This document shows positions 26,516 through 35,230 of a stretch of DNA of 64,000 bases, in pieces (positions within the stretch are counted from its first letter, which is position 1; each line of letters starts with the position of its first letter). Under the pieces are notes generated by a model. The model was not told where the DNA came from, did not search any database, and saw nothing but the letters and a program-made list of their open reading frames with translations. Origin of the DNA: Lewinellaceae bacterium (GTDB taxonomy: Bacteria; Bacteroidota; Bacteroidia; Chitinophagales; Saprospiraceae); the NCBI GenBank assembly GCA_016719605.1, contig JADJYW010000004.1, positions 62,001-126,000 of the forward strand, in the 5' to 3' direction. Made by a program: the position numbers and the translations under genes.

Positions 26516-26919
26516 AGGTAGCCGTCATTCGCAAAGCCCATTTCAATGCCGCGCATCGTTTGCACAACCCGGCCTGGGATGCCGCCAAAAACCAGGCGGT
26601 TTTTGGCCTCTGCAACAACCCGAACTGGCACGGGCACAATTACGAATTAGAGGTAAAGGTCATCGGCGAAATTGATCCGGATACCGGCATGGTTGTGGAC
26701 CTCGGCTGGTTGGCCGACCTCATCCGCCGCGAGGTGGAAGATCGTTTTGACCATAAAAACCTCAATTTGGACACCGAAGCGTTTCGCCACCTGATCCCCA
26801 CAGCAGAAAACATAGCCGTAGTTATCTGGCAAATTTTGCGGGCGCATTTACCGGAACAATACGATCTGCACGTCCGGCTGTACGAGACGCCACGGAATTT
26901 TGTGGAGTACCCGGCTTAG
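26512..26919 (+). CDS. 6-pyruvoyl / 6-carboxy-tetrahydropterin synthase family enzyme
   Basis: The 135-residue enzyme acts on dihydroneopterin triphosphate. Zinc-binding His residues lie in HFNAAHRL and in WHGHNY, and the catalytic Cys is in CNNPNWHGH. The spacing Cys-x5-HGH is that of the tetrahydrobiopterin-type synthase, whereas queuosine-type QueD usually has Cys-x3-HGH. A conserved Glu is in RLYETPRNFVEY. It could serve queuosine, biopterin or folate metabolism; folB is 1 kb away on the other strand. It overlaps the VanZ-like gene by four bases. Confidence 0.85.
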   Translation: MKVAVIRKAHFNAAHRLHNPAWDAAKNQAVFGLCNNPNWHGHNYELEVKVIGEIDPDTGMVVDLGWLADLIRREVEDRFDHKNLNLDTEAFRHLIPTAENIAVVIWQILRAHLPEQYDLHVRLYETPRNFVEYPA

Positions 26920-26974
26920 GCTTGCAGCGTTTTTGAAAGAGGTTCGCCTTAGCACTGTTTTGACAGAGATTGAA

Positions 26975-27047
26975 TTTGTTTGACAGGATTCACAGGATAA
27001 ATAAGGCGGCTCTACCGCCAAAAATCCTGTGAATCCTGTCAAACAAA
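26975..27047. repeat. 24-bp perfect inverted repeat with nested hairpin, core of the MITE-like family
   Basis: The left arm (26975-26998, ending GACAGGATTCACAGGAT) pairs perfectly with the right arm (27024-27047, starting ATCCTGTGAATCCTGTC). Inside lies GGCGG-CTCTA-CCGCC. The arrangement mirrors the centres of the elements at 1781-1959 and 54840-55197 but lacks their outer ends. It separates the convergent pterin synthase and sucA genes and could also terminate transcription. Confidence 0.85.
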
Positions 27048-27073
27048 AGAATCAGTCTGGCAACTTTTTGGAC

Positions 27074-29827
27074 TTATGCGCCAATCTTTTGAAACGCAGC
27101 ATCCACAATCTCGGCTTGTTCCTTCTCGTGCTTTTTCGCGAAACCGGTAGCGGGGCTGGCCGCATTGGAACGGCTGATGCGCGTCCAGCCGTACCCGCTG
27201 TGGTTCAGCAGCAGATAGCCCCAGGCGCCCATATTGGCGGGTTCCTCTTGCACCCAGAATAACTTAGCCTTACCGTATTTTTTCAGCAGCTCTTCAAACT
27301 GCACCTTCGGGAAGGGGTAGATTTGCTCCAGACGGACAATAGCCACATCCGTACGTTTTTCCTCCTCCTGGCGCTTGCGCAGGTCATAGTACACCTTGCC
27401 CGAGCACACCAGCAGCCGCTGCACCTTTTTCGGATCGGCGGTGGGGTCATCTATGAGTTCGCGGAAGCGCGTACCCGCCTTGATTTCGTCCAGCAGGCCG
27501 AGGTTGTACGGCGCGCGCAAGCCGGACTTGGGCGACATGACGATGAGCGGCTTGCGGAAGGGTCGGGCCAACTGGCGGCGCAGCAGGTGGAAAAAATTAC
27601 TTGCCGAAGTGACGTTGGCCACCGTCACGTTGTTGCTTGCGCAACCTTGCAGATAGCGTTCCAGGCGGGCCGATGAGTGCTCCGGGCCTTGACCCTCGTA
27701 GCCGTGGGGCAGCAGCATGACGAGGCCGTTCATACGGCGCCACTTGGATTCGCCGGCAAAAATGAACTGGTCAATGATGGTAGAGGCGCCGTTGGCGAAG
27801 TCGCCAAACTGGGCCTCCCAGATGACCAGCGCATCGGGGTTGGCATACGCGTACCCGTACTCAAAGCCCAGTACAGCATATTCGGAAAGCAGCGAGTTGT
27901 AGATCAGGAAGCGCCCCTGTTCGTCGGCGATACCGTCGAGGCGGTTGATGCGCTCGTAGGTATTGGCGTCTACAGGACAGGAATGTCGGTGGCTAAAGGT
28001 GCCGCGTTTTACGTCCTGCCCGCTCATGCGCACGTCCTTGCCTTCGAGCAGGATGGAGGCGTATGCAAGCAGCTCGCCCATGGCCCAGTCTATCTGACCG
28101 TTGTTGACGAGGCTGCGCTGGCCATCAAGCATCTTGACGATTTGCGGCAGCGGACTGAAGTCTTCCGGCAGGTTGAGCAGGTGGTCGAGCAGGTGGTCGA
28201 GCGTTTTTTGTGAAATGCCTGTTTCGGGTGATTCCTGAAAATCGGCATCGTTGCTGGTAATTTCCAGTGCTTTCCAGGCAAGTTCGGTTTCCTGATAGGC
28301 GTAGGGCAACTTATTCTGGCGGGCATTGTCCAGCCGGGCCTGCAATTGTGCGCGGAATGCCTTTTCCATTTCCTTGGCCAGCTCGGCATCTACGTCGCCG
28401 CGTTTGACCAAAATGGCGTTATACACCTCGCGCGGGTTGGGGTGGTTGTTGATCACGGCATACAGGTCGGGCTGTGTGAAACGCGGTTCGTCGCTTTCAT
28501 TGTGGCCGTACTTGCGGTAGCACACCATGTCAATAAACACGTCGGAGTTAAATTTTTGGCGGTACTCGGTGGCCAGTTCCACGGCATACACCACGGCTTC
28601 GGGGTCGTCGCCGTTGACATGAAAAACAGGCGCCTGCACCACTTCGGCTACCTGCGTACAATAGGTGCTGGAGCGGCCCTCGTCCCAGCCCGTGGTGAAG
28701 CCGATTTGATTGTTGATCACAAAGTGCAGTGTACCGCCGGTGTAGTAGCCTGGCAATTGGCTCATCTGGATAATTTCGTACACGATACCCTGCCCGGCAA
28801 TGGCGGCATCGCCGTGAATAAGTACGGGCAGGATGTGGTCGTACTCGGAGCCGTAGAGCGCATCGGCTTTGGCACGCGCAAAACCCAGCACCACGGGGTC
28901 CACGGCTTCCAGGTGCGAGGGGTTGGGGAGCAATTTCAGGTAAACCTCCTTGCCGTGTATCGTTTTTACCTGGGAAGAAAAGCCGAGGTGGTACTTCACG
29001 TCGCCGTCGCCAAAGCTCTGGTCCGGGATCGTTTTGCTTTCAAATTCGGTGAAAATCTGTTCGTATGTTTTGCCGAGGGTATTGGCCAGCACATTGAGGC
29101 GGCCGCGGTGGGCCATGCCAATGACAATTTCCTGCACCGGGATTTCAGATTCCACCGCTGCGTTGATGACTGCGTCGAGTGCCGGAATGGTGGCTTCGCC
29201 CCCTTCGAGGGAGAAGCGTTTCTGGCCCACGAATTTGGTGTGCAAAAACTGCTCGAACAGCACCGACCCGTTCAGTTTTTCTAAAATGCGGCGTTTCTTT
29301 TCAATGGAAAAGCCAAAGTCGTCGGCTATGTTGCGGCCTTCTACTTTTTGCCGCAGCCAGTGCAGACGCTCTTTGTCATAAATATGCGTCGTTTCAAAAC
29401 CGATGTTGCTGCAATAGATTTTTTTCAAACGGGCCACGATGTCGCGCAGCGGAGCATTGGGCAGCCCGACTTCTGTGCCGGCAGCAAACGGCTGGTCCAG
29501 ATCGGAATCGCTCAGGCCATAGTCGGCCAGATCGAGTTTTGGATGCCGGTCTTTGCGGGGTTTGATGGGATTGGTGGTGGACAGCATGTGTCCGCGGTTG
29601 CGGTAACCGTGAATCAGGCCCATGACGGCGAACTCCCGGGTGAGGTCTGACGCCGGCGCCGAGGGCGTAGCGGCGCCGTTTCCGTTGGCCGACGACAAGG
29701 CAAAATCGAAACCTTTGAAAAAAGCCGCCCAGTCGGATTCTACGGATTCCGGGTTGGTCAGCCAGGATCGGTAGAGCGATTCGATGTATTGCGGGTGTGC
29801 GTTGAATACTGCTGAAGTATCTTTCAT
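27074..29827 (-). CDS. sucA: 2-oxoglutarate dehydrogenase E1 component
   Basis: The ~917-residue enzyme decarboxylates 2-oxoglutarate with thiamine diphosphate and passes the succinyl group to the lipoyl E2 in the TCA cycle. The N-terminus has the E1o pattern YIESLYRSWLTNPESVESDW and HGYRNRGH. The catalytic core includes IGMAHRGRLNVLANTLGK, HGDAAIAGQGIVYE and RKYGHNESDEPRFTQP, and the C-terminal part has LPHGYEGQGPEHSSARLER. I chose the ATG at 29827, where family similarity begins. sucB is not in the window. The length is close to that of the E. coli enzyme (933). Confidence 0.96.
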   Translation of the reverse strand: MKDTSAVFNAHPQYIESLYRSWLTNPESVESDWAAFFKGFDFALSSANGNGAATPSAPASDLTREFAVMGLIHGYRNRGHMLSTTNPIKPRKDRHPKLDLADYGLSDSDLDQPFAAGTEVGLPNAPLRDIVARLKKIYCSNIGFETTHIYDKERLHWLRQKVEGRNIADDFGFSIEKKRRILEKLNGSVLFEQFLHTKFVGQKRFSLEGGEATIPALDAVINAAVESEIPVQEIVIGMAHRGRLNVLANTLGKTYEQIFTEFESKTIPDQSFGDGDVKYHLGFSSQVKTIHGKEVYLKLLPNPSHLEAVDPVVLGFARAKADALYGSEYDHILPVLIHGDAAIAGQGIVYEIIQMSQLPGYYTGGTLHFVINNQIGFTTGWDEGRSSTYCTQVAEVVQAPVFHVNGDDPEAVVYAVELATEYRQKFNSDVFIDMVCYRKYGHNESDEPRFTQPDLYAVINNHPNPREVYNAILVKRGDVDAELAKEMEKAFRAQLQARLDNARQNKLPYAYQETELAWKALEITSNDADFQESPETGISQKTLDHLLDHLLNLPEDFSPLPQIVKMLDGQRSLVNNGQIDWAMGELLAYASILLEGKDVRMSGQDVKRGTFSHRHSCPVDANTYERINRLDGIADEQGRFLIYNSLLSEYAVLGFEYGYAYANPDALVIWEAQFGDFANGASTIIDQFIFAGESKWRRMNGLVMLLPHGYEGQGPEHSSARLERYLQGCASNNVTVANVTSASNFFHLLRRQLARPFRKPLIVMSPKSGLRAPYNLGLLDEIKAGTRFRELIDDPTADPKKVQRLLVCSGKVYYDLRKRQEEEKRTDVAIVRLEQIYPFPKVQFEELLKKYGKAKLFWVQEEPANMGAWGYLLLNHSGYGWTRISRSNAASPATGFAKKHEKEQAEIVDAAFQKIGA

Positions 29828-29872
29828 TTTAGGATAAACATTAAAAATCAAGCAATTAGGGTAAAAACCCGG

Positions 29873-29880
29873 CAAAATTA
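29873..29880 (-). promoter_or_regulatory. Putative -7 box for sucA
   Basis: On the minus strand TAATTTTG matches TAnnTTTG, 45 bases before the sucA start. No clear -33 TTTG was found. Confidence 0.35.
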
Positions 29881-29959
29881 GGGCTTTTGCCGGGAAATGG
29901 CCCGTTGTGGGTGTTGGCATTTTTTTTCAGGGCAGTATTATTTTTCGAGCAAAAACAGA

Positions 29960-29967
29960 TACCTTTG
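29960..29967 (+). promoter_or_regulatory. Putative -7 box for rpsT
   Basis: TACCTTTG is an exact TAnnTTTG match, 70 bases before the rpsT start codon. The -33 element is unclear. Confidence 0.45.
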
Positions 29968-30037
29968 CCCGCCCTAAAAACAGGGGCTTGTTTTTTTGAA
30001 CAAATAACGTCCACGCACTTAACGATTAAGGATCAAT

Positions 30038-30292
30038 ATGGCACACCACCGTTCAGCACTGAAGCGCATTCGCCAAAACTCGAAACGCCGCTTGCAGAAC
30101 CGTTACTACAAAAAATCCGCGCGTACGGCGATCAAAAACCTGCGCAGTCTGAAGAACAAATCAGAAGCCGGCGAGTTCTTGCCGAAAATTATCAGCATGG
30201 TAGACCGGCTGGCAAAACGCGGCAGCATTCACCGCAACAAGGCATCCAACCTGAAAAGCGGCTTGACGAAATTCGTCAACGGCCTCGCCTGA
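30038..30292 (+). CDS. rpsT: 30S ribosomal protein S20
   Basis: The 84-residue, strongly basic protein begins MAHHRSALKRIRQNSKRRL and contains YYKKSARTAIKNLRSL and IHRNKASNLKSGLTKFVNGL, the three-helix pattern of S20, which binds the 5' domain of 16S rRNA early in assembly. It is monocistronic, with its own -7 box and a strong terminator 45 bases past the stop. Confidence 0.96.
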   Translation: MAHHRSALKRIRQNSKRRLQNRYYKKSARTAIKNLRSLKNKSEAGEFLPKIISMVDRLAKRGSIHRNKASNLKSGLTKFVNGLA

Positions 30293-30337
30293 TCGCCGTT
30301 TCAGTACATTTGGCCCCGGCACTCGCCGCAGGCCTTG

Positions 30338-30379
30338 AAAAAGTGAAGACATGGGCGCGGCTCGTGTCTTCACTTTTTT
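30338..30379 (+). terminator. Rho-independent terminator of rpsT
   Basis: AAAAAGTGAAGACA (30338-30351) pairs with TGTCTTCACTTTTT, and the T run continues to 30379. Confidence 0.85.
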
Positions 30380-30556
30380 GGTTGGAAGGAAGGTTAGAAG
30401 GTTTCTGGTTAGAAGGTTAGAAGGTTGGGTTTCTGGTTGGAGGGTTTTGTTGCCCGCAGCCTTCTAACCCTCCAACCAGAAACCTTCTAACCAGAAACCT
30501 TCTAACCTTCTAACCCTCCAACCAGAAACCTTCTAACCAGAAACCCTCCAACCTGT
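30379..30556. repeat. Inverted array of AACCAGAAACC/TTCTAACC units
   Basis: The left arm holds GGTTAGAAGGTTTCTGG and GGTTGGGTTTCTGGTTGG units, and the right arm holds the complementary CCAACCAGAAACCTTCTAA units in several copies; about 20 unique bases separate the arms. The units match the parC-leader repeat. The array ends six bases before the start of the PaaE-like reductase and could fold into a very stable RNA hairpin. Confidence 0.9.
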
Positions 30557-30561
30557 TCAAC

Positions 30562-31644
30562 ATGGCAGCCACCACCAAATTCTACAACCTGCGCGTACGC
30601 GATTTGCGCCGCGAAACCGCCGATACGGTTTCGGTGGCTTTTGATGTGCCGGACGAACTGCGTGATCTGTTTCGGTTTGTTCAGGGCCAATACCTGACCC
30701 TCCGCACGGTGATAGATGGCTCCGACCAGCGGCGCTCCTATTCCATTTGTACGGCCCCACACGAACAGGATTTGCGTGTTGCGATAAAAAAAGTGCCGGG
30801 GGGCGTGTTCAGTACGTTCGCCACCGAGCGGCTGCAAGTGGGCGACGAACTGCGCGTGATGCCGCCACAAGGGCGTTTTTTTACCGAGTTGAATTCGGAA
30901 AACCGGAATCTGTACGTCGCTTTCGCTGCCGGCAGCGGTATCACGCCCGTGATGTCTATCCTGAAAAGTGTGCTGCACACGGAACCGCACAGCCGGTTCG
31001 TACTTTTTTTCGGAAATCGCGGCTTCGACTATATCATTTTCCGCGAACAACTGGAGGAACTAAAAAACCGCTACCCCGACCGCTTAGCCGTACACCACGT
31101 CCTGAGCCGGGAATCGCTCGGCGCCGACCTGTTCCACGGGCGCCTGAATGGCGACAAATGCCGGGCATACTCCCGCATCCTGTACCGCCCGGAAGAAGTG
31201 GACGCCTTTTTCCTCTGTGGCCCGGAAGAACTGATTTTTGAAGTAAAAAATGTGCTCGAAGAGCAAGGCGTATCCCTCGAAAAAATTCACTACGAACTTT
31301 TTACCACGCCCGGCGCTGCCAAAAAAACCCCCGCCGCCGAGGTCGCCCGCTCCACCGATGCCTTCGACGCATCCATCACGGTGATTCAGGACGGCATGCA
31401 GTTCGACTTTCAACTCCAATCCGACGGCAGCACGCTGCTTGATGCCGCCATGCGCGCGGGCGCCGACCTGCCTTTCTCCTGCAAAGGCGGGGTGTGCAGC
31501 ACCTGCAAAGCCAAAATCCTGGAAGGCGAAGTCAGTATGGAACTTTGCTACGGCCTCGAACCCGATGAAGTGGAGGCCGGCTATGTGCTCACCTGCCAGG
31601 CACATCCCAAAAGCAAAAAAGTGGTGGTTAGTTTTGATGTGTAG
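30562..31644 (+). CDS. PaaE-like ferredoxin:NAD(P)H oxidoreductase
   Basis: The 360-residue protein has three modules: a flavin-binding barrel (RRSYSICTAP), an NAD(P)H-binding domain (AAGSGITPVMSILKS, FFLCGPEELI), and a C-terminal plant-type [2Fe-2S] domain with Cys spacing C-x4-C-x2-C (SCKGGVCSTCKAK) and a distal Cys in VLTCQAHP. This order is that of the reductase subunit of phenylacetyl-CoA epoxidase. No other paa genes are in the window, so it may supply electrons to a different oxygenase or desaturase. Its ATG follows directly after the repeat array, so folding of the array may affect translation. Confidence 0.85.
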   Translation: MAATTKFYNLRVRDLRRETADTVSVAFDVPDELRDLFRFVQGQYLTLRTVIDGSDQRRSYSICTAPHEQDLRVAIKKVPGGVFSTFATERLQVGDELRVMPPQGRFFTELNSENRNLYVAFAAGSGITPVMSILKSVLHTEPHSRFVLFFGNRGFDYIIFREQLEELKNRYPDRLAVHHVLSRESLGADLFHGRLNGDKCRAYSRILYRPEEVDAFFLCGPEELIFEVKNVLEEQGVSLEKIHYELFTTPGAAKKTPAAEVARSTDAFDASITVIQDGMQFDFQLQSDGSTLLDAAMRAGADLPFSCKGGVCSTCKAKILEGEVSMELCYGLEPDEVEAGYVLTCQAHPKSKKVVVSFDV

Positions 31645-31722
31645 GCCACACTTTGTGCCCTATAACGCGTACTGAAGCGGCCATGGTTGCCGGCATCGCC
31701 TGTAGCTAAGCCAGTTTTTCGG

Positions 31723-32073
31723 TCAATCCTGATCCTTTCGGGCATGTCTGTAGTACATCAGGAACAGCCCGGCCCAGCAGCCTAAAAAAAGCAGCACTCC
31801 CGGAATCCATCGCCAATCCTCCCGGATTGGAGTATTGCCATACGGTTGAGTCATCATTATCCCGCTTACCATACCTATGCTCAGCGCGACAAAAACCCAT
31901 CGAAATATGGGCTTGTTCCGCCAGGCCCGTGCAAATTTATCGTCCTCCGTGAATGAAAAGACCGTGATTGCCAACAACATAGTCGCAAAACTGAAATAGA
32001 ATATCCAACCGCTGGATGTAGCGACATTTTGATTGACTATAATAAACAAAAGGAACATACCAATAGCAGTCAA
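31723..32073 (-). CDS. Hypothetical membrane protein
   Basis: The 116-residue protein has three hydrophobic segments (MFLLFIIVNQ region, IFYFSFATMLLAITVF, and WIPGVLLFLGCWAGLFLMYY) and a basic end (HARKDQD). It lies 52 bases downstream of the TPR/membrane gene on the same strand and may be co-transcribed with it. I recognise no family. The local sequence is richer in A and T than the surrounding genes. Confidence 0.5.
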   Translation of the reverse strand: MTAIGMFLLFIIVNQNVATSSGWIFYFSFATMLLAITVFSFTEDDKFARAWRNKPIFRWVFVALSIGMVSGIMMTQPYGNTPIREDWRWIPGVLLFLGCWAGLFLMYYRHARKDQD

Positions 32074-32125
32074 AGTGCCGGCACCTGGGCCATACGGGAG
32101 TGTCGTCTATTGACGACATCCGCGG

Positions 32126-33445
32126 TCATGTCTTCTTTATTCTCGGCAAGACGTTCTTTTGAGTTTCTGGTAATATGCCAGCCCGCTTCCAAGGAGCACA
32201 GGGGAGCCATCCGGCAAAAACAAAAAACAAAAAGCCCTCGGGGATAATCTTGGCAAGGCTCAAACCTGCGATAGCACATCCAATAAGCGTATACATCCGA
32301 AGCATTTTTTGGTGGGATGAATCTGTCAGCTGATCGGCATAATCCAGCATGAGAACATAAGTCATAAAACTGCCGGCTATAAAATATTGAAACCCCTTTG
32401 CGTCTGGATCGGCAGCTGTGCATAGCAAGCCAATCCACGCGGCCAGGATGATGGAGCCTTTCACAAAATCGTATGGCTTTTTCAGCAGATGGTAGCCTGG
32501 CAGATGTTTGAACGCCAACAACTGGATCAACGCCGGGAACAGGGTATAACGGGGCACAACCAAAATGGAGAATAACCATATCACGCTGTGCAGGTGATCG
32601 GGCGAATCGCCGGGCTTGCCGCCTTTGTAATAAAGCGAACAAGCGATGAAGAAAAACAGGTAGATAATTACCCTAAAGGAATAGGGTGAGGTGCTTACGA
32701 AGTTGTTGTGGTAGAAATACCAGTAAAATGGAGGAAAATGTCTGCACGCTAATGCCGACAGATAATACTCTTGGGCGGTAAGGGAGTCAGGGCAGATGGC
32801 AAGTATTTCGCGGTATTCTTCTCTTCCATCTCCGTTCGCTTCTCCGCTTATTTTTTTTCGAGCATCCACGATTTTCGTGCGCACCAGATTCTCCTCATAG
32901 TGCTGTTTGTAACTGAGAAACAATTGATTGCCCGGGTCATTTTTTAAAGATTCATTGATAAACTCAATTGCAGTCGCATAGTCGTTGTTCACACTGCCGA
33001 AATAATTTGCAAGCGCCAGGTTGTTGTCAAAGCCATCAACGCGCAGCGTGCCCAGCAATTTTAAAAATTCCGGTTCGAGGCCGGCATTTTTAAAATTGTA
33101 ACCCAAGCCCGACAAAAAATCTCCATATTCGGGGTTTTCGAGCATAATAGATTCAGCGACAAGGAGTGCGTTGGGCGCGTCCCTTTTTGCCAGATACAAC
33201 ATCAAAAGGGCATCGTTTTTTACAACTGAACCGCTTGGGGTTTCTGAAAACGCCATGATCAACTGCTCGGAAGCATCCCATTTCTCCTGTGCCATATAGC
33301 ACTCGTTTTAAAGTCGGAACACTTCGTAATCGAATGGCAGCTCTTCCCACATCTTTTCCAGGATGTCAACGGCAGTTGTTACATCCCCTTCATAAGAGGC
33401 GTTTTGGGCCTTCGTCAAATCGCTTATCCTTTTTTTTGTCATCAT
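32126..33445 (-). pseudogene. TPR/membrane protein interrupted by an in-frame TAA
   Basis: The downstream part (33295-32126, 389 residues) has TPR-like helical pairs in residues ~1-180 (NDYATAIEFINESLKNDPGN) and then about six hydrophobic helices. The upstream part (MMTKKRISDLTKAQ to FDYEVFRL) is in the same frame and ends with TAA at 33308-33310, four codons before the ATG at 33295. Read through, EELPFDYEVFRL-x-NECYMAQEKWDASEQL makes a normal TPR helix pair. A single substitution to TAA would explain the split. Alternatively the two parts are separate, translationally coupled genes. The region is AT-rich and the role is unknown. Confidence 0.55.
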
Positions 33446-33609
33446 GGCGAATTGATCTAATTGACTACCCTCATATCTGGCATTACCCACCGCTCTCCCG
33501 GGCATTTCACGGACTTTATTTGAGCAGTATAGTACCTGGTAAGGTGAGTCGTGCTGTTCTAATGCATTTCGCACCCGGCTCGCACAAGTCCCCCGCACGG
33601 CAAAATATG

Positions 33610-33617
33610 TACATTTG
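33610..33617 (+). promoter_or_regulatory. Putative -7 box for ddl
   Basis: TACATTTG is an exact TAnnTTTG match, 20 bases before the ddl start codon. Confidence 0.4.
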
Positions 33618-33637
33618 CCCTGTTAACCACCCACACC

Positions 33638-34642
33638 ATGAAAAATATCGCCATCCTCACCGGCGGTGACTCTGCCGAACGCGTCATTTCCCTGAAAAGC
33701 GGGAAAGTCGTACGCGACCACCTGCCCGCCGACCGCTACAGGGCGTTTCTAATTGACATCCAGGGCGCCGACTGGCGCGAGGCGGACTCGGGTGCACCAA
33801 TAGACAAAAACGATTTTTCCCTCTCGGTAAACGGCGAAAAAGTTCGCTTCGACTGCGCATTCGCAGCCCTCCACGGCAGCCCGTTGGAAGATGGTAAAAT
33901 GCAGGGTTACTTCGATATGCTCGGCTTGCCCTACACCTGCTGCGACGGGTATGTGAGCGCTCTGACGATGAACAAACACGCCACCAAACAGCACGTCGCG
34001 CCACTCGGCGTGCCGGTGGCAAAATCGGTGCTGCTGCGCCGGGGTGAGCCGGTGGACACGGCAGCCCTGCTCGCGATGGGCCTTCCTCTGTTCGTAAAAC
34101 CCAACACCCACGGCTCCAGTTTTGGCGTGACGAAGGTAAAAACCGCCGACCAGTTGCTGCCCGCCATAGAGGCAGTATGGCCTTATGACCGCGAAGCACT
34201 GGTGGAAGCGTTCATGCCGGGGCGGGAATTTTCCAACGGGGTGCTGCGCACAAACGGTGCTGTGGTGGCCCTGCCTGTCACGGAAATTATTCCGGAAACG
34301 GAATTTTTTGATTTTGCCGCCAAATACGAAGGCAAATCCACGGAGGTCACGCCGGCTGAAATTTCGCCCGAACTGACCCGCCAATGCCAGGAACGCTCGC
34401 CCCAATTGTACGAGGCGCTAAACTGCCGGGGCGTAGTGCGGTTCGACTATATTCTGGTAGGCGACACGTTTTTTTTCCTCGAAGCCAACACCATTCCGGG
34501 TATTTCGCCGGCGAGCATTGTGCCACAACAGGCGCAGGCGCACGGATGGGAACTCGGAGCATTTTTTGCGCTGCTGATTGAGGAGGCGCGGAGCACACTA
34601 CTGGACATTTTTTCCAACCGCAGAGGCACGGAGGATTTCTAA
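33638..34642 (+). CDS. ddl: D-alanine--D-alanine ligase
   Basis: The 334-residue ATP-grasp enzyme makes the D-Ala-D-Ala dipeptide for peptidoglycan. Landmarks are LTGGDSAERVISLKSG at the N-terminus, AALHGSPLEDGKMQGYFDML, the ATP-binding KPNTHGSSFGVTKV, and the Mg-binding EANTIPGISPASIVPQQ. The YSC-type loop expected near GLPYTCC is present. Its last codons (after LLDIF) lie within an imperfect inverted repeat extending to 34712, so the C-terminal SNRRGTEDF may derive from a repeat insertion. The gene has its own -7 box. Confidence 0.94.
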   Translation: MKNIAILTGGDSAERVISLKSGKVVRDHLPADRYRAFLIDIQGADWREADSGAPIDKNDFSLSVNGEKVRFDCAFAALHGSPLEDGKMQGYFDMLGLPYTCCDGYVSALTMNKHATKQHVAPLGVPVAKSVLLRRGEPVDTAALLAMGLPLFVKPNTHGSSFGVTKVKTADQLLPAIEAVWPYDREALVEAFMPGREFSNGVLRTNGAVVALPVTEIIPETEFFDFAAKYEGKSTEVTPAEISPELTRQCQERSPQLYEALNCRGVVRFDYILVGDTFFFLEANTIPGISPASIVPQQAQAHGWELGAFFALLIEEARSTLLDIFSNRRGTEDF

Positions 34643-34712
34643 AAGTTTGATTTTCAAAAAAATAACAACTCCGCGTCTCTGCGGTAAATTTGAAAATATC
34701 CAGTAGTGTGGG
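34593..34712. repeat. Imperfect ~40-bp inverted repeat over the ddl 3' end
   Basis: The left arm (from CACACTACTGGACATTTT to CCGCAGAGGCACGGAG) pairs with the right arm, whose reverse complement runs CACACTACTGGATATTTT to ACCGCAGAGACGCGGAG. The left arm encodes the last residues of Ddl. Confidence 0.7.
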
Positions 34713-34781
34713 CGCGGAGTATCTGAGCGCACTGTCCCGAAACGTAGCACATCCTTCCCGTATCATTATTTCCGTCCAACT

Positions 34782-35228
34782 ATGCTTTCCGTCCATTCCG
34801 ACAACTACTTCATGCAACAAGCCCTGGCCGAGGCGCAGCACGCCTACGACGCTGGAGAAGTGCCCGTGGGGGCCGTCGTCGTTTGTGAAAACCGCATCAT
34901 CGCCCGCGCGCACAACCAAACCGAACAATTGACCGACGTGACCGCCCATGCAGAAATCTTGGCGCTCACGGCTGCATCCAACCACCTCGGCAGCAAATAC
35001 CTGCCGGAATGCACCCTGTACGTCACCCTGGAGCCGTGCGTCATGTGTGCCGGGGCGCTCGCCTGGGCACAAATGGGTCGGGTGGTTTATGGCGCCTCCG
35101 ACGAAAAACGCGGTTTCATGCTGTACGGCGGCAAAAACCTGCTGCACCCCAGAACTAAACTTGAAATGGGGATTCTGGAGCGCGAGAGCGAACTGCTGCT
35201 TAAAGCATTTTTTCGTAGCAAACGATAG
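34782..35228 (+). CDS. tadA: tRNA-specific adenosine deaminase
   Basis: The 148-residue enzyme converts adenosine 34 of tRNA-Arg(ACG) to inosine. The zinc and catalytic residues are visible in TAHAEILAL (His and the proton-shuttling Glu) and EPCVMCAGAL (two Cys ligands). GEVPVGAVVV and the C-terminal ERESELLLKAFFRSKR match TadA. It converges with the patatin gene with two bases between stops. Confidence 0.93.
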   Translation: MLSVHSDNYFMQQALAEAQHAYDAGEVPVGAVVVCENRIIARAHNQTEQLTDVTAHAEILALTAASNHLGSKYLPECTLYVTLEPCVMCAGALAWAQMGRVVYGASDEKRGFMLYGGKNLLHPRTKLEMGILERESELLLKAFFRSKR

Positions 35229-35230
35229 GA

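Noticed and set aside
19816..30556. CRISPR-like repeats
   Set aside because: The 15-bp units are contiguous or inverted with no unique spacers and no cas genes.
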